Assembly: GCA_009760855.2 (NCBI GenBank)
Contig: WPIO01000016.1
Span: forward strand, 6,685,001 to 6,749,000
Direction: 5' to 3'
DNA length: 64,000 nt
Source: Cristatella mucedo
Taxonomy: Eukaryota; Bryozoa; Phylactolaemata; Cristatellidae
Under the pieces are notes generated by a model, which did no database searches, was not told the DNA's origin, and was given only the letters and a program-made list of their open reading frames with translations. Positions 9,151 to 21,524 of the stretch are shown here, in pieces. Both the position numbers and the translations under genes were made by a program. Positions within the stretch are counted from its first letter, which is position 1. Every line of letters begins with the position of its first letter.

Positions 9151-11963
9151 ATTACATTTGTTACCACGATCTCTGCTTGCTTAGTTACGGTTGGCAGCCA
9201 GTGCCTGTTACTTTAGTGACCGGGATCTCTCCATCCGGGTCATATCGTGTCATCTGTTGCTACCTACTGTGTACTATACGGTTATACTAATTGATCCCGA
9301 TTGAAATGTTCGAGCTCTTTGTCTGCAGAACTAATGCAGAAATCTCAGACCTTCCATTTCCACTAATTTGGACTAAGTTGACTCTTTGTATGAAATAATA
9401 GTTGCGAGTTTCTTTTTTCGATAACCCGAGATTGTTTTCAGAGCTGCAAGTCGCCTCTAAATCTCGACAAGTGGACAAGCACTCAATGCACATGCTACAT
9501 GGGCTAGAAGACGGCTTGTTCATCCCTAACGGGGTGTAGCAGGTATCGACAAGACGTAGAACCAGAAAACTGTAAACGATCTCCTGCTCAAAGAGCCAGC
9601 ATGTCCTAATGTCGGCCTGCAACAGCTTAGGCCGGAAGCTGATTTGCTCGAGCAGGGAGAACATGGGAAGCTAGGTCCGTTGGCACGTGACAAGCTCTCC
9701 TGCCCGTAATCTGACCATGCTGGACGGCGTCACCAAGCACTGTGGGGACTTGAGCTCGAATGAAGGAGACTCTACCCAATGAGCTAGTGGGTGACAAGTG
9801 TCAGCGAATGGGAATGCGTGTCCATTCATAAATCCTTCTGGTTCACACAAAAAAGTAGCTGCATTAAGAAACCAGAACTAGTAAATAACTAACTTGGACT
9901 GGCTCCAACAGAGGCTTGACTCACTTTAGCGTTTGCTCACTTGATCAACTGCTGGGAACCCCAGACTTAAAGTAGCTGCCACAAAATGTGCTACAAGCGT
10001 GTCCGTTGATGGCATTGCCATCCTTACGGCTACCCTGGATGTCATAAGTAAGGCAAATGTGAGTAGGTTGAATCCTGAATCTAGTCGCATTAAATAGGTA
10101 AGTGACTGCTGATTGGCTATCGTCAGTTTTCGAGTAAACCTATCAGCCAACTAGACAGGCAAAGTAAATGGCCGTGATAAAAGGCTATTGGAGTACGTCA
10201 TCGGGCTAGGTCATTGAAGTATTAAGGGTAACAGAGAGACTTAACCCTTTAGCCAAGCAAGAGCAATCCAGACGGCGTCTCGCGAAATTACTCGGCCCGA
10301 TACGTGTAGCATATCGGGCTACATGAAAAGGCAGTGCATGATTTACTATGTTTTGTGAACACTCGTTGCATTCGGTGCTTCTCCTGCCCTTGTGATCTTT
10401 CCATAGACGTCCCAGCCGTCAATTGAGATGACTGCCAGGACAGTATTCATGGTGAGCTAAAAGCCGGTGCAGCTCTACTTGTATTCAGGGCTAGATCTAG
10501 CAGCATCTTTACCTTAACACCGGTGCAATTTCAACATAAGTACGAGCGGTGCATTAATCCTGATTAGTTTCTCGGTAGGGCAATTGTTCACGCATCGGAA
10601 GACTAGAGGTGGCCTGCTCAGATCTAGTCTCGGAGCAGCTGCCCAGTGTGCTACTCGGGGAAGCGAGGTGAGGCTGCTCTGAATTTCTTCGGCTGGCGTC
10701 GTGTACGTTGGCGCCCTGCACTGCCGTGTGAGAAGCAGTGCTACTGCAAACCATTTACTAGTCAATGGTCAAGAAGGTTATGGTTTTTAGTAACCCAGCC
10801 AAGGAACAGAGCTTGTAGGAATCAAATACATTGAAAAGATAAGAGACGACGTTGTCGAAGATGTACTAGTGTTAAGCTAACAAGGTTGGCTGAGGGAGCC
10901 ATCGGGCATGCAGATCGGAATGCCATTGGCTTCGCCTCGCTATCACGATCTAATCAGCCTTGCTGGTGTTGCCTTGGTTGTGGCTTATTGGCCTTCGTGT
11001 ACGTGATAGCCAATAAGAAGTGAATGGCAGCTACAAAAGTAGAAGTGGTTTCTTCAGTCTGTGCTGTACTCAGGTTTAGCTGAAACCTCTCAACGGGCTA
11101 GCTAGGACGCAGATTGAGCCAACAAGCTGTCGCCAGGCGACGGTTTCAAAGGTACTTCACCTCGAGGCACACGGCAAGTTTCGATTGGCAGGTAAAGACA
11201 GAATAAATAGAGCCCTAATGGGCAACCCGGCAGCTGCAACTTCCTTTACTGGTCAACAGATTACTTCGGAATCCTAGTTTCTGAAAGAGGTCTCTTTGCA
11301 GGTTATTGCATAACGCCTGTCTACTTGCTATCGGCAAGGAGTTAACATCACGGACCGGCTTGCTGAAGGAGAACTCACTGAGTCAGCCCACGTGTGTGCC
11401 TGCAAACCTGTGATACCTTGAATCTTTTCGTGCAACATTCGCCGTCTGAAACTCTACCATGTGTATGGCTGTACATCTAAAGAGTTTGATGGAAAGTTGT
11501 AGGCATCTGTGATTAGCATACAGCACTTTAACTCGATGTCATCAATCAGATATAAACTGAGATGCTTAGATGAAAAGGCAGACAGTGGAGTACGTTCAAC
11601 GTGCATGTAACGGCTCCGGGTGAATTTAAAAGATGGGTCACACTCGCCTGAATGACTGCTGGTATCGTTGCCGAAAGTAAACTTTAACGAGTTCCACAAC
11701 TCAATCGGCAATGAAAGAGTTGACCGTCACCCATTATCTTCTGCCCAAAAACAGAGAGACAAGATTATTTTCCTTAGGGCATCACACGGAATGAGGGATT
11801 GAATAGACTGCCTAGGCATATCTATAGAATGCTCCTATATCGGGCTGTGGTTGCGGCTCCATTGAAAAAACAACAGCAAGTTCTTGGTGCAGCTGAAATT
11901 TACAAACAGCTACGAGTCTAAGTAGTGGAGAATAGCACTTCCCGAAGCTGGTAAGATCCTTAC

Positions 11964-12266
11964 CGGTCAAATCGGTGACAAAGAGGTAGAGTTCTGCCAC
12001 CGGACCGCATCCCATAAATGTGCATCCACGAACTGATATGCTGTAGTAGCAGTGCTGCTTCATATTAGTGAATACAATCGTCGTAGAATTTTCCCGTTGT
12101 GACGAACTTGTGGAACCGTTTTGACATTCGTAAGACGACCATGGCTGAATGTTCCATCCCACTAAATAGTACACCCTGTCGTTGACTACCATCTCGTTCC
12201 ATCGCAGTTCAATAGCACTTGAGTTGCCGAATGTAACTCGCAAGCCTGTTGGCGCTTCGCTTGGAG
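11964..12266 (-). CDS. FN3-domain exon A1
   Basis: A 303-bp phase 1-1 exon, one FN3 domain of 101 residues. The acceptor is a pyrimidine tract ending TTTTACAG and the donor is CCG|GTAAGG. Domain positions: W23, YY33-34, W38, W43, C48, C73, C82, C87, with sequons at N15 (NSS), N50 (NGS) and N60 (NST). It has MVVNDR like A4-A6 but SQREN and TTIVF like A2/A3, so it is a mosaic of the two A subtypes. Reading on past the donor gives a spurious 40-residue tail rich in Gln and Pro. That tail is intron, because the GTAAGG donor is conserved in all copies. Confidence 0.9.
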
Positions 12267-15200
12267 CTGTAAAATGCAGAAAAAGACAAATAATAAGTTG
12301 GTGAACAGGGTACTTCTAAGTCGCTTGTTTTGTGAGAAACGTGGAGCTTCATTCTATTCGTAGCCTTTTGCATTCAAATGGACAACATACGACATATACT
12401 GTATTCTCCATTAAGAAGTTATGCGTTTAGATTTCTAAAGCGGATTGCCAAAGGATCAAACTGTTCTCCTAATGATTTCACATTAAGAGATGGTGATAAT
12501 TCAATCGAAATTCGAAGAGGAAGGACATGATAATTCTTGTATTGACTAATTGTATAAATATCAGGACGATTTATTCGGCTGACCCTGACCATCGTAGTAT
12601 CCACGCCAAAGTATGTTATACTTCGGACAATTTAATTTGCTTAGCCCAATGAATTAGCGATCGATGACCATGGACTGATCGCTGTGCTGCTCACCTGCCG
12701 CAGCTCTTCGGGTTGTTAACCGACTCTAAAACGCTGGAAAGCACGGGCGATAAAGCTAAGAGAACAACCAATGACATTATTGGTTCCTCAGTTTAAAATA
12801 AACGAGTGGCTCACAAGTTAATGTACAGCACACCATATTTATTCGAGGTTTTCTTAACCTGGATTAATTATGCTTGCATTTCCATCGGCACCCTCATGCT
12901 TCTTTTCAAATACGATTGAGTGCAGTCTGCTACGTAATACTTTGTTAGGGCATATTAAGGTAGAGGTAAGAGCCATGCTTCAATTGTTCAATCCCTAAGA
13001 CATTTTTTAATTAGCGAGTAGCTTTTAATTGCTTGATTGAGCACTACCTGAAAAGATGCACAATCATAGGAAGAGGTACAGACTTTTGTACGTGTTGTGC
13101 TAATTGGGGCCTTTAAATGTCTTGCAACCTTAATCATTTTATGAAAACTGCACGAAAAATGTGAAACTGCATTCAAGTCCAGGAGTGGTCACTTGGTGAT
13201 GGTCTGCACGATATCTTGACGAACCGCGGTGAAACGACTGTAGCTCTTTTATACGTTTAATCTCATGTTTGACTATTCCAGTTGTCCCTATTACTCTGGT
13301 TTGGCATTTGAATTGAACCACGGTAAACCTTTGACGTTGGCTTGTTCCAAGTAACTTAAACCTCCGTCATTAATAAAATATACCAGTTTACGTTAGTTTA
13401 ATCGCGTTTGAATGTAAACATGGTTACTACTGACCACAGGAGAATTAATAGGTTCAATTTTCTATTGTAGCCTGATTGGCGGTTTCGAAAGAACTGTCCG
13501 AATGAAGTGAGCGATTGCAAACTTAAGCACGTTAATAATGACAATAACATTAATGATAACATAGCACTTGTTGAAGAAACCTCAGAGTCCTCAACTTCTT
13601 TCTAGTTGCTTTAAATATCATGCAAAAGAGACGCGATCAGATGGTTAGTGGTGGGGCACTTAGTAAACGTTAAGAACTACATGGTTAGCAGTGACATGAA
13701 CATGGACAGCATGCAAGTGTGTTTAGTGGCAGCAAGCACAGTTTCAGCAAGGACAAGCACATAAAGGTAGAACCACAGTTATTCACCATATGCTCCGATA
13801 AATAGGTGAGTTTTTACTTTCTTTTTAATTGCAGTACATGAAGGGCATGTCATGAACGAAGTCATTACCTTTGTTACCACGATCTTTGCTCGCTTAGTTA
13901 CGGTATCCAGCCAGTGCTAATTACTGTAGTAAACATGATTTCTCTATCCGGGTCTAATCGTGTCATCGGTTGCTACCTACTGTGTACTATACGGTTATAC
14001 TAATTGATCCCGATTGAAATTTTCGAGCCCTTTTTCTGTGGTGCTACTGCAGCAATCTCAGGCCTTCCATTTCCACTACCTTGTACTAAGTTCACTCGTT
14101 GTATGAAATAATCAGTTGCGTTTTGCTTTTTTCAATAACCTGGGATTTATTTCAAACAGAGCTGCAAGTCACCTCTAAATCTCGACAAGTGCACAAGCAC
14201 TAAATGCACATGCTATGTGGGCTTGAAGACAGCTCATTCATCCCTAAAGGGGCCCAACAGGTATTGACAAGACGTAGAACCAAAAAACTGTAAACGATCT
14301 CCTGCTCAAAGAGCCAGCTAGTCCTTATGTCGGCCAGCGACAGCTAAAGCCGGAAGCTGATTCGCTCGAGCAGGTAGAACATGGGAAGCTAGGTCAGTTG
14401 GCTCGTGACAAGCTCTCCTGCCCCTAAGCTGAACATGCTGGAGGGCGTCACCAAACACTGTGGGGACTTGAGCTCGAATGAAGGAGACTCTACCCAGTGA
14501 GCTAGTTGGTGAAAAGTGACAGCGAATGGCAATGTTTGTCCATTTCATAAATCCTTCTGGATCACACTAAGCAGCAGCATCATCAGGCAAACCAGCACTG
14601 GTAAAGAACTAACTTTGACTGGCTCCAACAGAAGCTCGACTCACCTTGGCGTTTGCTCACTTGCTCAACTACTGGGAGCCCCAGACATGAACTACCTCCT
14701 GCTAATTATGCTGCAAGCACGTCTGTTAATGGCATTGCCATCATTACGGCTACCATGGATGTCATATGTAAGGCAAATGCTAGTAGGCTGAAACCTGAAT
14801 CGAGTCGAAGTAAACAGGTCAGTGACTGCTGATTGGCTACCTTCAGTTTTCGAGTAAACCTAGCAGCCAGCCAGACTGGCAAAGTGAATGGTGATGATAA
14901 GAGGCTATTCGTGTTGGTCATCAGGGTAGGTCTATGGAGTCCTAAGGGCAACATAGAGACTCAACCCTTTTGCCCAGCAAGAGCGTTTAGACGGCATCTC
15001 TCGGATTGACTCGGCTCGAAACGTATAGTATATTGGGCTAACTGCACTGGGAGTGCATGATTTCCCATGTTTTGTGAAAACTCGTTGCACTCGGCAGCTT
15101 TACCCACCCTTGTCATCTTTCTGTAGACGTGCCCGAACTCAATTAAGATGACTTGCAGGTCAGTAGGCTTGGTGAGCTGAAAGCCGGTGCAGTTTGACTT

Positions 15201-16688
15201 GTACTCAGGGCTAGATTTGGCGGCTTCTTTACCTTAGCACCGGTGCTATTTCAACATAAGTGTGACCTGAGCATTAATCCTGTTCTATTTCTCAGTAGGC
15301 CCTCTGGTCACTTGCCAGCAGACCAAAGGTGGCCTGCTCCGATCTGGCGTCGGAGCAACTGCCAAGTGTGCTACTCGGAGGAGCTAGATCAAGCTGCTTT
15401 GAATTTCTTCGGCTGACATCGTGTAGGTTAGCGCCTTGCACAGCCCTGTGAGAACCAGCTCAGCTGCAAGCCATTTACTCGTAAATGGTCAAGGAGGTTA
15501 TGTTGTTTTGGAAAATAGCCAAGCAACAGAGCTTGGTCGGTTCAAATACATAGAAAGGATAAGTGACAAACTTGTCCAAGATATACTAGTCTTAAGCTAC
15601 AAGGTTGGCTGAGGGAGCCATCGGGCATGCAGATCGGATAGCTATTGGCTTTGCCTCCTCATCACGATCTGATCAGGCTTGATAGTGTTGCCTTGGCAGT
15701 CACTTATCGGCCTAGGTGCTCGTGATACTTAGCTAATTAATAGTAGATGGCAGCTACTAAATTAGAAGTGGTTTCCTCAGTTAGTGCCGTACTCAGGTCA
15801 AGGTGAAACCTCTCAACCGGCTAGCCATGATGGAGATTGAACCAACAAGCCCTAGCCAGACGTTGGTCTCGATGGTGCCGAACCTCGAGGCAAACGGCTA
15901 GCTTCGATTGGCTGGTAAAGACAGGATAAATAGAGCCCAAATATGCACCCCGGCACCTGCACCACCCTGTACTGGTCAACTAATAAGTCCAGAATCATAG
16001 TTTCTGGAAGAGGTCTCTTTGCAGGTTATTGCATAACGCCTGTCTACTTACTTTCGGCAAGGAGTTAACATCACGGACCGGCTTGATGAAGGAGATGTCA
16101 CTGAGTCAGCCCACGCATGTGCCTGCACACCTGTGATACCTTAAATCTTTAAAGTGCAGCTATCGCCTTCTGCAACTCTACCATGTGAGTCGCTGTGAAT
16201 CTGAAGAGTTTGATGGAAGGTTGTTGGCATCCGTGATTTAGATACAGCACTTTAACTCGCATTCATTGATCAAATATAAAGTGACATGCTTAGATGAGAA
16301 GGCAGACAGTGGAGTATGTTTACCGTGCATGTAATGGCTCCGGGTGAATTTAAAACATGGGTTATTGTCGCCAAAAGGACTCTAGGTATCGTTTCCAAAT
16401 GAAAACTTTAACGAGTTCCGCAACTTATTCTGCAAGGAAAGAGTTGACCGTCGCCCACTATCTTCTTCGCCCAAAACAGAGAGGCAAGTTTGTTTTCCTT
16501 AAAGTATCGCAGAGAATGAGGGATTGAATAGACTGCCTCGGCATATCAATAGGATGCTCCTATATGCCGCAGTGGTTGTGGCTCCGTTGAAAAAATAACT
16601 GCGAGGCGTTTGTGCAGCTGAAATGAAGAAACAGCTACGACTCAAAGTAGTGGAGAATCGCACTTCCCGAAGCTGGTCGGATCCTTAC
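12267..16688 (-). other. Intron B1-A1
   Basis: 4422 bp, first A-side subtype apart from its first ~1 kb, which matches the second subtype. Contains the old LINE remnant at 13532-13860. No supported coding sequence. Confidence 0.75.
13532..13860 (-). mobile_element. Old LINE remnant (unit A1)
   Basis: Copy of the remnant inherited with the unit. Tail region taataatgacaataac, then the decayed 3' hairpin and UTR. It ends where the sequence gtcattacc of the unit resumes. Confidence 0.62.
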
Positions 16689-16991
16689 CTGTTCGTTCGG
16701 TAACAAGGTAAAAGAGTTCTGCCACTTGACCGCATCCCATGTTTGTGCATCCACGAACTGACAGGGTGTAGTAGCAGCGTGACTTCATGTTAGTGAATAC
16801 AATCATCGTAGAATTTACCGGTTGTGACGAACCTGTGAGACCGTTTCGACATTCGTAAGACGACCATGGATGAATGTTCCATCCCACTAAATAGTAAACA
16901 GTGTCGTTGATCACCATCTCGTCCCATTGCAGTTCAACAGCACTTGAGTTGCTGAATGTAACTTGCAAGCCTGTTGGTGCATTGTTTGGCA
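16689..16991 (-). CDS. FN3-domain exon B1
   Basis: A 303-bp phase 1-1 exon, one FN3 domain of 101 residues beginning VPNNAPTGLQ after the split Val codon. The acceptor ends TTTCATAG and the donor is CAG|GTAAGG. Landmarks: W23 (ELQW), YY33-34, W38, W43, C48, C73, C82, C87. The segment CYYTLSVRGC fits the FN3 F-strand and tyrosine corner. Sequons at N15 (NSS), N29 (NDT) and N60 (NST) suggest an extracellular, glycosylated domain. The protein sequence is identical in B1 to B5. B1 and B2 share a silent GTT codon (V32) where B3-B5 have GTG. Confidence 0.9.
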
Positions 16992-17317
16992 CTATGAAAT
17001 ACAGAACAAAGCCAATAATAAGTCGGTGAACAGAGTCCTTCTAAGTCACTTGCGTTGAGGGAAACGTAGAGCTGCATTCTATTTGTAGCCTTTTGCATTT
17101 AAATGGACAGCGTACCACATAAATTGCATTCTCCTTTGTGTAGTAATGTATTTAGATTTCTAAAGCAGTTAGCGAATGGATTAAATTGTTCACCTAATAA
17201 TTGCATTATGCGAGATGGTGATAATTTCATCCAACCTCCAAGCAAAAGAACATGAAAATCATGAAATTACTTAATCGTATAAATATCAGAACGAATTATT
17301 CGGCCGACTCTGGCCAT

Positions 17318-17435
17318 TTTATTTTACTTACTATTCTATTGCGTATCACTTTGCAGCAAATGTAAAGCGCCTAGAAAGAGATTAAGTTCTCTGAGGGCGC
17401 TTTATCAAGTGCAATATTATTATTATTATTATTAT
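17318..17435 (+). mobile_element. LINE 3'-end fragment (118 bp) in unit B1
   Basis: A plus-strand copy of the last ~118 bp of the same LINE family as 3248-4426: shared TTGCAGCAA, the hairpin arms AAAGCGCC (17364-17371) and GGCGCTTT (17396-17403), then an ATT tail. It interrupts ccat|caaag, which is uninterrupted in B3-B5. A target duplication longer than 2 bp is not visible. Confidence 0.88.
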
Positions 17436-18367
17436 CAAAGTATCTACGCCAAAGTATGTTATACGTCGGAAAATTCATTTTGCCTTGCCCAGTGAATTAG
17501 CGATCAATGGCCAAGGACCGATGGCAGTGCTGCTCTCCTGCTGAAGCACTTCGTGATATTAAGCAACTATAAAACGCAGGAAAGCTCACGGGATAAAGGT
17601 AAGTGAAAAACCAGTAAGATTCTCGGTTCTTCAGTTTGAAATTAACGAACGGCTCACAAGTTAAAGTACAGCACTACATGTTTATTCTGGATTTTCCGAA
17701 CCTCGATCAATTATGCTTGCATTTCCATCGGCACACTCATGCTACTTTTTGAATACGATTGAGTGCAGTCTGCTACCTAATACTTTGTTAGGGCATATTA
17801 AGGTAAAGGTAAGAGCCATGCCTCAAGTTTTTAATCCCGGGGACATTTTCAATTAGAAAATTCCTTTTAATTGCTGGATTGAGCACGACCTGAAACGATA
17901 CACAATAATAGCAAGAGGTACAGATTTTTGTAGGCATCGTGCTAATTGGGGCTTTTACATGTCTTCCAACCTTAATCGTGAAAACTGCACGAAAAATGTG
18001 AAACATCAATAAAGTCCAGGAGTGGTCACTTGGTGATGGTCTGAACAATATCTTGACGAACCGATGTAAAACGACAGCGGCTCGTGGATACGGTTGATGT
18101 CATGTTTATAATTCCATTGTCTCTATCACGCCTGTTGAGCATTCGAGTTGATCCACGGCGAATTTCTAACGTTGGCTTGTTCAAAGTACCTTAAACCTCC
18201 GTGTTTATTGAAACTTACCAGTATACATTAGTTTAATCGCTCTTGAATGTGAACATGGTTACTACATCCGACAGAAGAAATAATAGATTCAATTTTCTAT
18301 TGTAGCCTGATTGGCGGTTCCGTGAGAACTGTCTGAATGAAGTGAGCGATTGTAAACTTAAGCACGT

Positions 18368-18700
18368 TAATAACGACAATAACAATAATGATTATATAGC
18401 ACTTGTTGAAGCACCCTCATAGACCTCAACCTCTTTCTAATTGCCTTAAATTGCTTTAATGCAAAAGAGACGCGATCGGACGGTTAGTGGTAGAACGCTC
18501 AGTAAAAATTAAGAATAACATGGTCAGCATTGACATGCACAGGTTCAGCAGGCAAGTGTGTTTAGTGGCAGCATGCACAGTTTCAGCAAGCACAAGCACA
18601 TGAAGGTAGAACCACAGTTACCTACTGCATGCTGTGATAATTAGATGAGTTTTTACTTTCTTTTTAAATGGAGTAAATGAAGGGCATGTCGTGAACGAAG
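18368..18700 (-). mobile_element. Old LINE remnant (unit B1)
   Basis: The clearest copy for comparison with the young element. It shares gacatgcacagg, gtggcagcatgcacag and agcacat with 3395-3475. Its absence from the D unit, where the flanks are joined near position 260-280, gives the insertion limits. Confidence 0.65.
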
Positions 18701-21162
18701 TCATTACCGTTGTTGCCACGATCTCTGCTTGCTTAGTTACGGTTGGCAGCTAGTGCCTATTACTTTAGTGACCAGGATCTCTCCATCCGGGTCATATCGT
18801 GTCATCGGTTGCTACCTACAGTCTACTATACGGTAATGCTAATTGATCCCGATTGAAATGTTCGAGCCCTTTTTCTGCAGAGCTAATGCAGAAATCTCAG
18901 ACCTTCCATTTCTACTAATTTGGACTAAGTTGACTCGTTGTATGTAATAACCAGTTGCGAGTTGCTTTTTTTAATTACCTGGGATTATTTTCAGAGCTGC
19001 AAGTCGCCTCTAAATCTCGACAGGTGGACAAGCACTCAATGCACATGCTACGTGGGCTAGAAGACGGCTTGTTCATCCCTAACGGGGTGTAGCAGGTATC
19101 GACAAGACGTAGAACCAGAAAACTGTAAACGATCTCCAGCTCGAAGAGCCAGCTAGTCCTCATGTCGGCCAGCGACAGCTTAGGCCGGAAGCTGATTTGC
19201 TCGAGCAGGGAGAACATGGGAAGCTAGGTCCGTTGGCACGTGACAAGCTCTCCTGCCCGTAAGCTGACCATGCTGGACGGCGTCACCAAGCACTGTGGGG
19301 ACTTGAGCTCGAATGAAGGAGACTCTACCCAATGAGCTAGTGGGTGACAAGTGTCAGCGAATGGGAATGCGTGTCCATTTATAAATCCTACTGGTTCACA
19401 CAAAAAAGTAGCTGCATTAAGCAACCAGAACTAGTAAATAACTAACTTGGACTGGCTCCAACAGAGGCTTGACTCACTTTGGCGTTTGCTCACTTGCTCA
19501 ACTGCTGGGAGCCCCAGACTTGAAGTAGCTGCCACAAAATGTGCTACAAGCGTGTCCGTTAATGGCATTGCCATCCTTACGGCTACCCTAGATGTCATAA
19601 GTACGGCAAATGTGAGTAGGTTGAATCCTGAATCTAGTCGCATTAAATAGTTAAGTGACTGCTGATTGGCTATCGTCAGTTTTCGAGTAAACCTAGCAGC
19701 CAATTAGACAGGCCAAGTGAATGGCCATGATAAGAGGCTATTGGAGTAGGTCGTCAGGTTAGGTCATTGGAGTATTAAGGGGTAACAGATAGACTTAACC
19801 CTTTAGCCAAGCAAGAGCAATCCAGACGGTGTCTCGCGAAATTACTCGGCCCAATACGTATAGCATATTGGGCTACCTGCCCAGGGAGTGCATGATTTTC
19901 CATGTTTTCTGAATACTCGTTGCATTCGGTGCTTCTCCTGATCTTGTGATCTTTCAATGGACGTCACAGCCGTCAATTGAGATGACTGCCAGGACAGTAT
20001 TCTTAGTGAGCTGAAAGCCGGTGAAGCTCTACTTGTACTCAGGGCTTGATCTGGCGGCTTCTTTACCTTAGCACCGGTGCAATTTCAGCATAAGTACGAC
20101 CGAAGCGTAAATCATGTTCCGTTTCTCAGTAGGCCACTTGTTCACGTGCCGGAAGACTAAAGGCGGCCTGCTCAGATCTGGCGTCGGAGCAGCTGCCCAG
20201 TGTGCTACTCGTGGAAGCGAGGTGAGGCTGCTCTGAATTTCTTCGGCTGGCATCGTGTACGTTGGCGCCCTGCACAGCCGTGTGAGAAGCAGTGCTTCTG
20301 CAAACCATTCACTAGTCAATGGTCAAGAAGGTTATGGTTTTTAGTAACCCAGCCAAGGAACAGAGCTTGGAGGAATCAAATACATAGAAAAGATACGAGA
20401 CGACTTTGTCGAAGATGTACTAGTGTGTTAAGCTAACAAGGTTGGCTGAGGGAGCCATCGGGCATACAGATCGGAATGCTATTGGCTTCGCCTCGCTATC
20501 ACGATCTAATCAGCCTTGCTGGTGTTGCCTTGGTAGTGACTTATTGGCCTTCGTGTACGTGATAGTTAGCCAATTAGCAGTGAATGGCAGCTACAAAAGT
20601 AGAAGTGGTTTCTTCAGTCTGTGCTGTACTCAGGTTTAGCTGAAACCTCTCAACGGGCTATCTAGGAAGCAGATTGAGCCAATAAGCTGTCGCCAGGCGA
20701 CGGTTTCGACGGTACTTCACCTCGAGGCACACGGCAAGTTTCGATTGGCAGGTAAAGACAGAATAAATAGAGCCCTAATGGGCAACCCGGCACCTGCAAC
20801 TTCCTGTACTGGTCAACAGATTACTTCGGAATCCTAGTTTCTGAAAGAGGTCTCTTTGCCGGCTATATCAAAACGCCTGTCTACTTGCTATCGGCAAGGA
20901 GTTAACATCACGGACCGGCTTGCTGAAGGAGAACTCACTGAGTCAGCACACGTGTGTGCCTGCAAACCTGTGATACCTTAAATCTTTTTGGTTCAACTAT
21001 CGCCGGCTGCAACTCTACCATGTGCATGGCTGTGAATCTGGAGAGTTTGATGGAAGGTTGCAGGCGTCTGTCATTTAGATACAGCACTTTAACTCGCAGC
21101 CATCAATCAGATATAAACTGAGATGCTTAGATGAAAAGGCAGACAGTGGAGTACGTTTAACG

Positions 21163-21276
21163 TGCATGTAACGGCTCCGGGTGAATTTAAAAGATGGGTT
21201 ATACTCGCCAGAAGGACTGTAGGTATCGTTGCCGAAAGTAAACTCTTACGAGTTCCACAACTCAGTCGGCAAGGAA
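21163..21276 (-). mobile_element. Possible remnant of the second LINE family's C-terminus
   Basis: Read on the minus strand this segment aligns by eye with 7486-7600 of the degenerate plus-strand LINE: shared gtggaactcg, ggcaacgata, a (g)cccatctttt-like stretch and gagccg-tac, in the same order and spacing. The translation keeps ELWNSL...GNDTYSP against RLWNSL...GNDNYSP; LWNSL is a hallmark of CR1/L2-like C-termini. Equivalent copies sit about 0.25-0.4 kb past every exon donor, including D's, where the young LINE (3248-4426) has landed inside it. Confidence 0.45.
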
Positions 21277-21524
21277 AGAGTTTACCGTCACCCATTATTT
21301 TCTGCCCAAAAACAGAGAGACAAGATTATTTTCCTTAGAGCATCACACGGAATGAGGGATTGAATAGACTGCCTAGGCATATCTATAGGATGCTCCTATA
21401 TCGGGCTGTGGTTGCGGCTCCATTGAAAAAACAACAGCAAGTTCTTGGTGCAGCTGAAATTTACAAACAGCTACGAGTCTAAGTAGTGGAGAATAGCACT
21501 TCCCGAAGCTGGTAAGATCCTTAC

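Larger units (their letters stand above)
6543..11963 (-). other. Intron A1-C with LINE insertion
   Basis: 5421 bp, a diverged full-length unit intron enlarged by a ~1-kb degenerate LINE at about 6777-7790. The old LINE remnant of the unit lies at about 8815-9150. The rest aligns with the other introns and shows no supported gene. Confidence 0.75.
16992..21524 (-). other. Intron A2-B1
   Basis: 4533 bp, B-side intron with the 118-bp LINE tail (17318-17435) and the old LINE remnant (18368-18700). A minus-strand remnant resembling a LINE C-terminus lies at 21163-21276, near the A2 exon donor. Confidence 0.75.

Noticed and set aside
11812-11963. Extension of the A-exon reading frame beyond the donor (tail with MEPQPQPDIG)
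   Set aside because: The GTAAGG donor is conserved at the same place in all thirteen exons, and B, C and D copies stop soon after it. The tail is intron read-through.
12267-16688. tRNA or other structured RNA genes in the introns
   Set aside because: I scanned for tRNA-like A/B boxes and obvious cloverleafs by eye and saw none. The only clear hairpins are LINE 3' ends.
18975-19217. Minus-strand open frame beginning MFSLLEQISF, kept in several units
   Set aside because: Differences between the D, C, A and B versions are mostly amino-acid-changing, the A version stops early, and it has no conserved splice sites. I treat it as chance or decayed sequence, not an exon.
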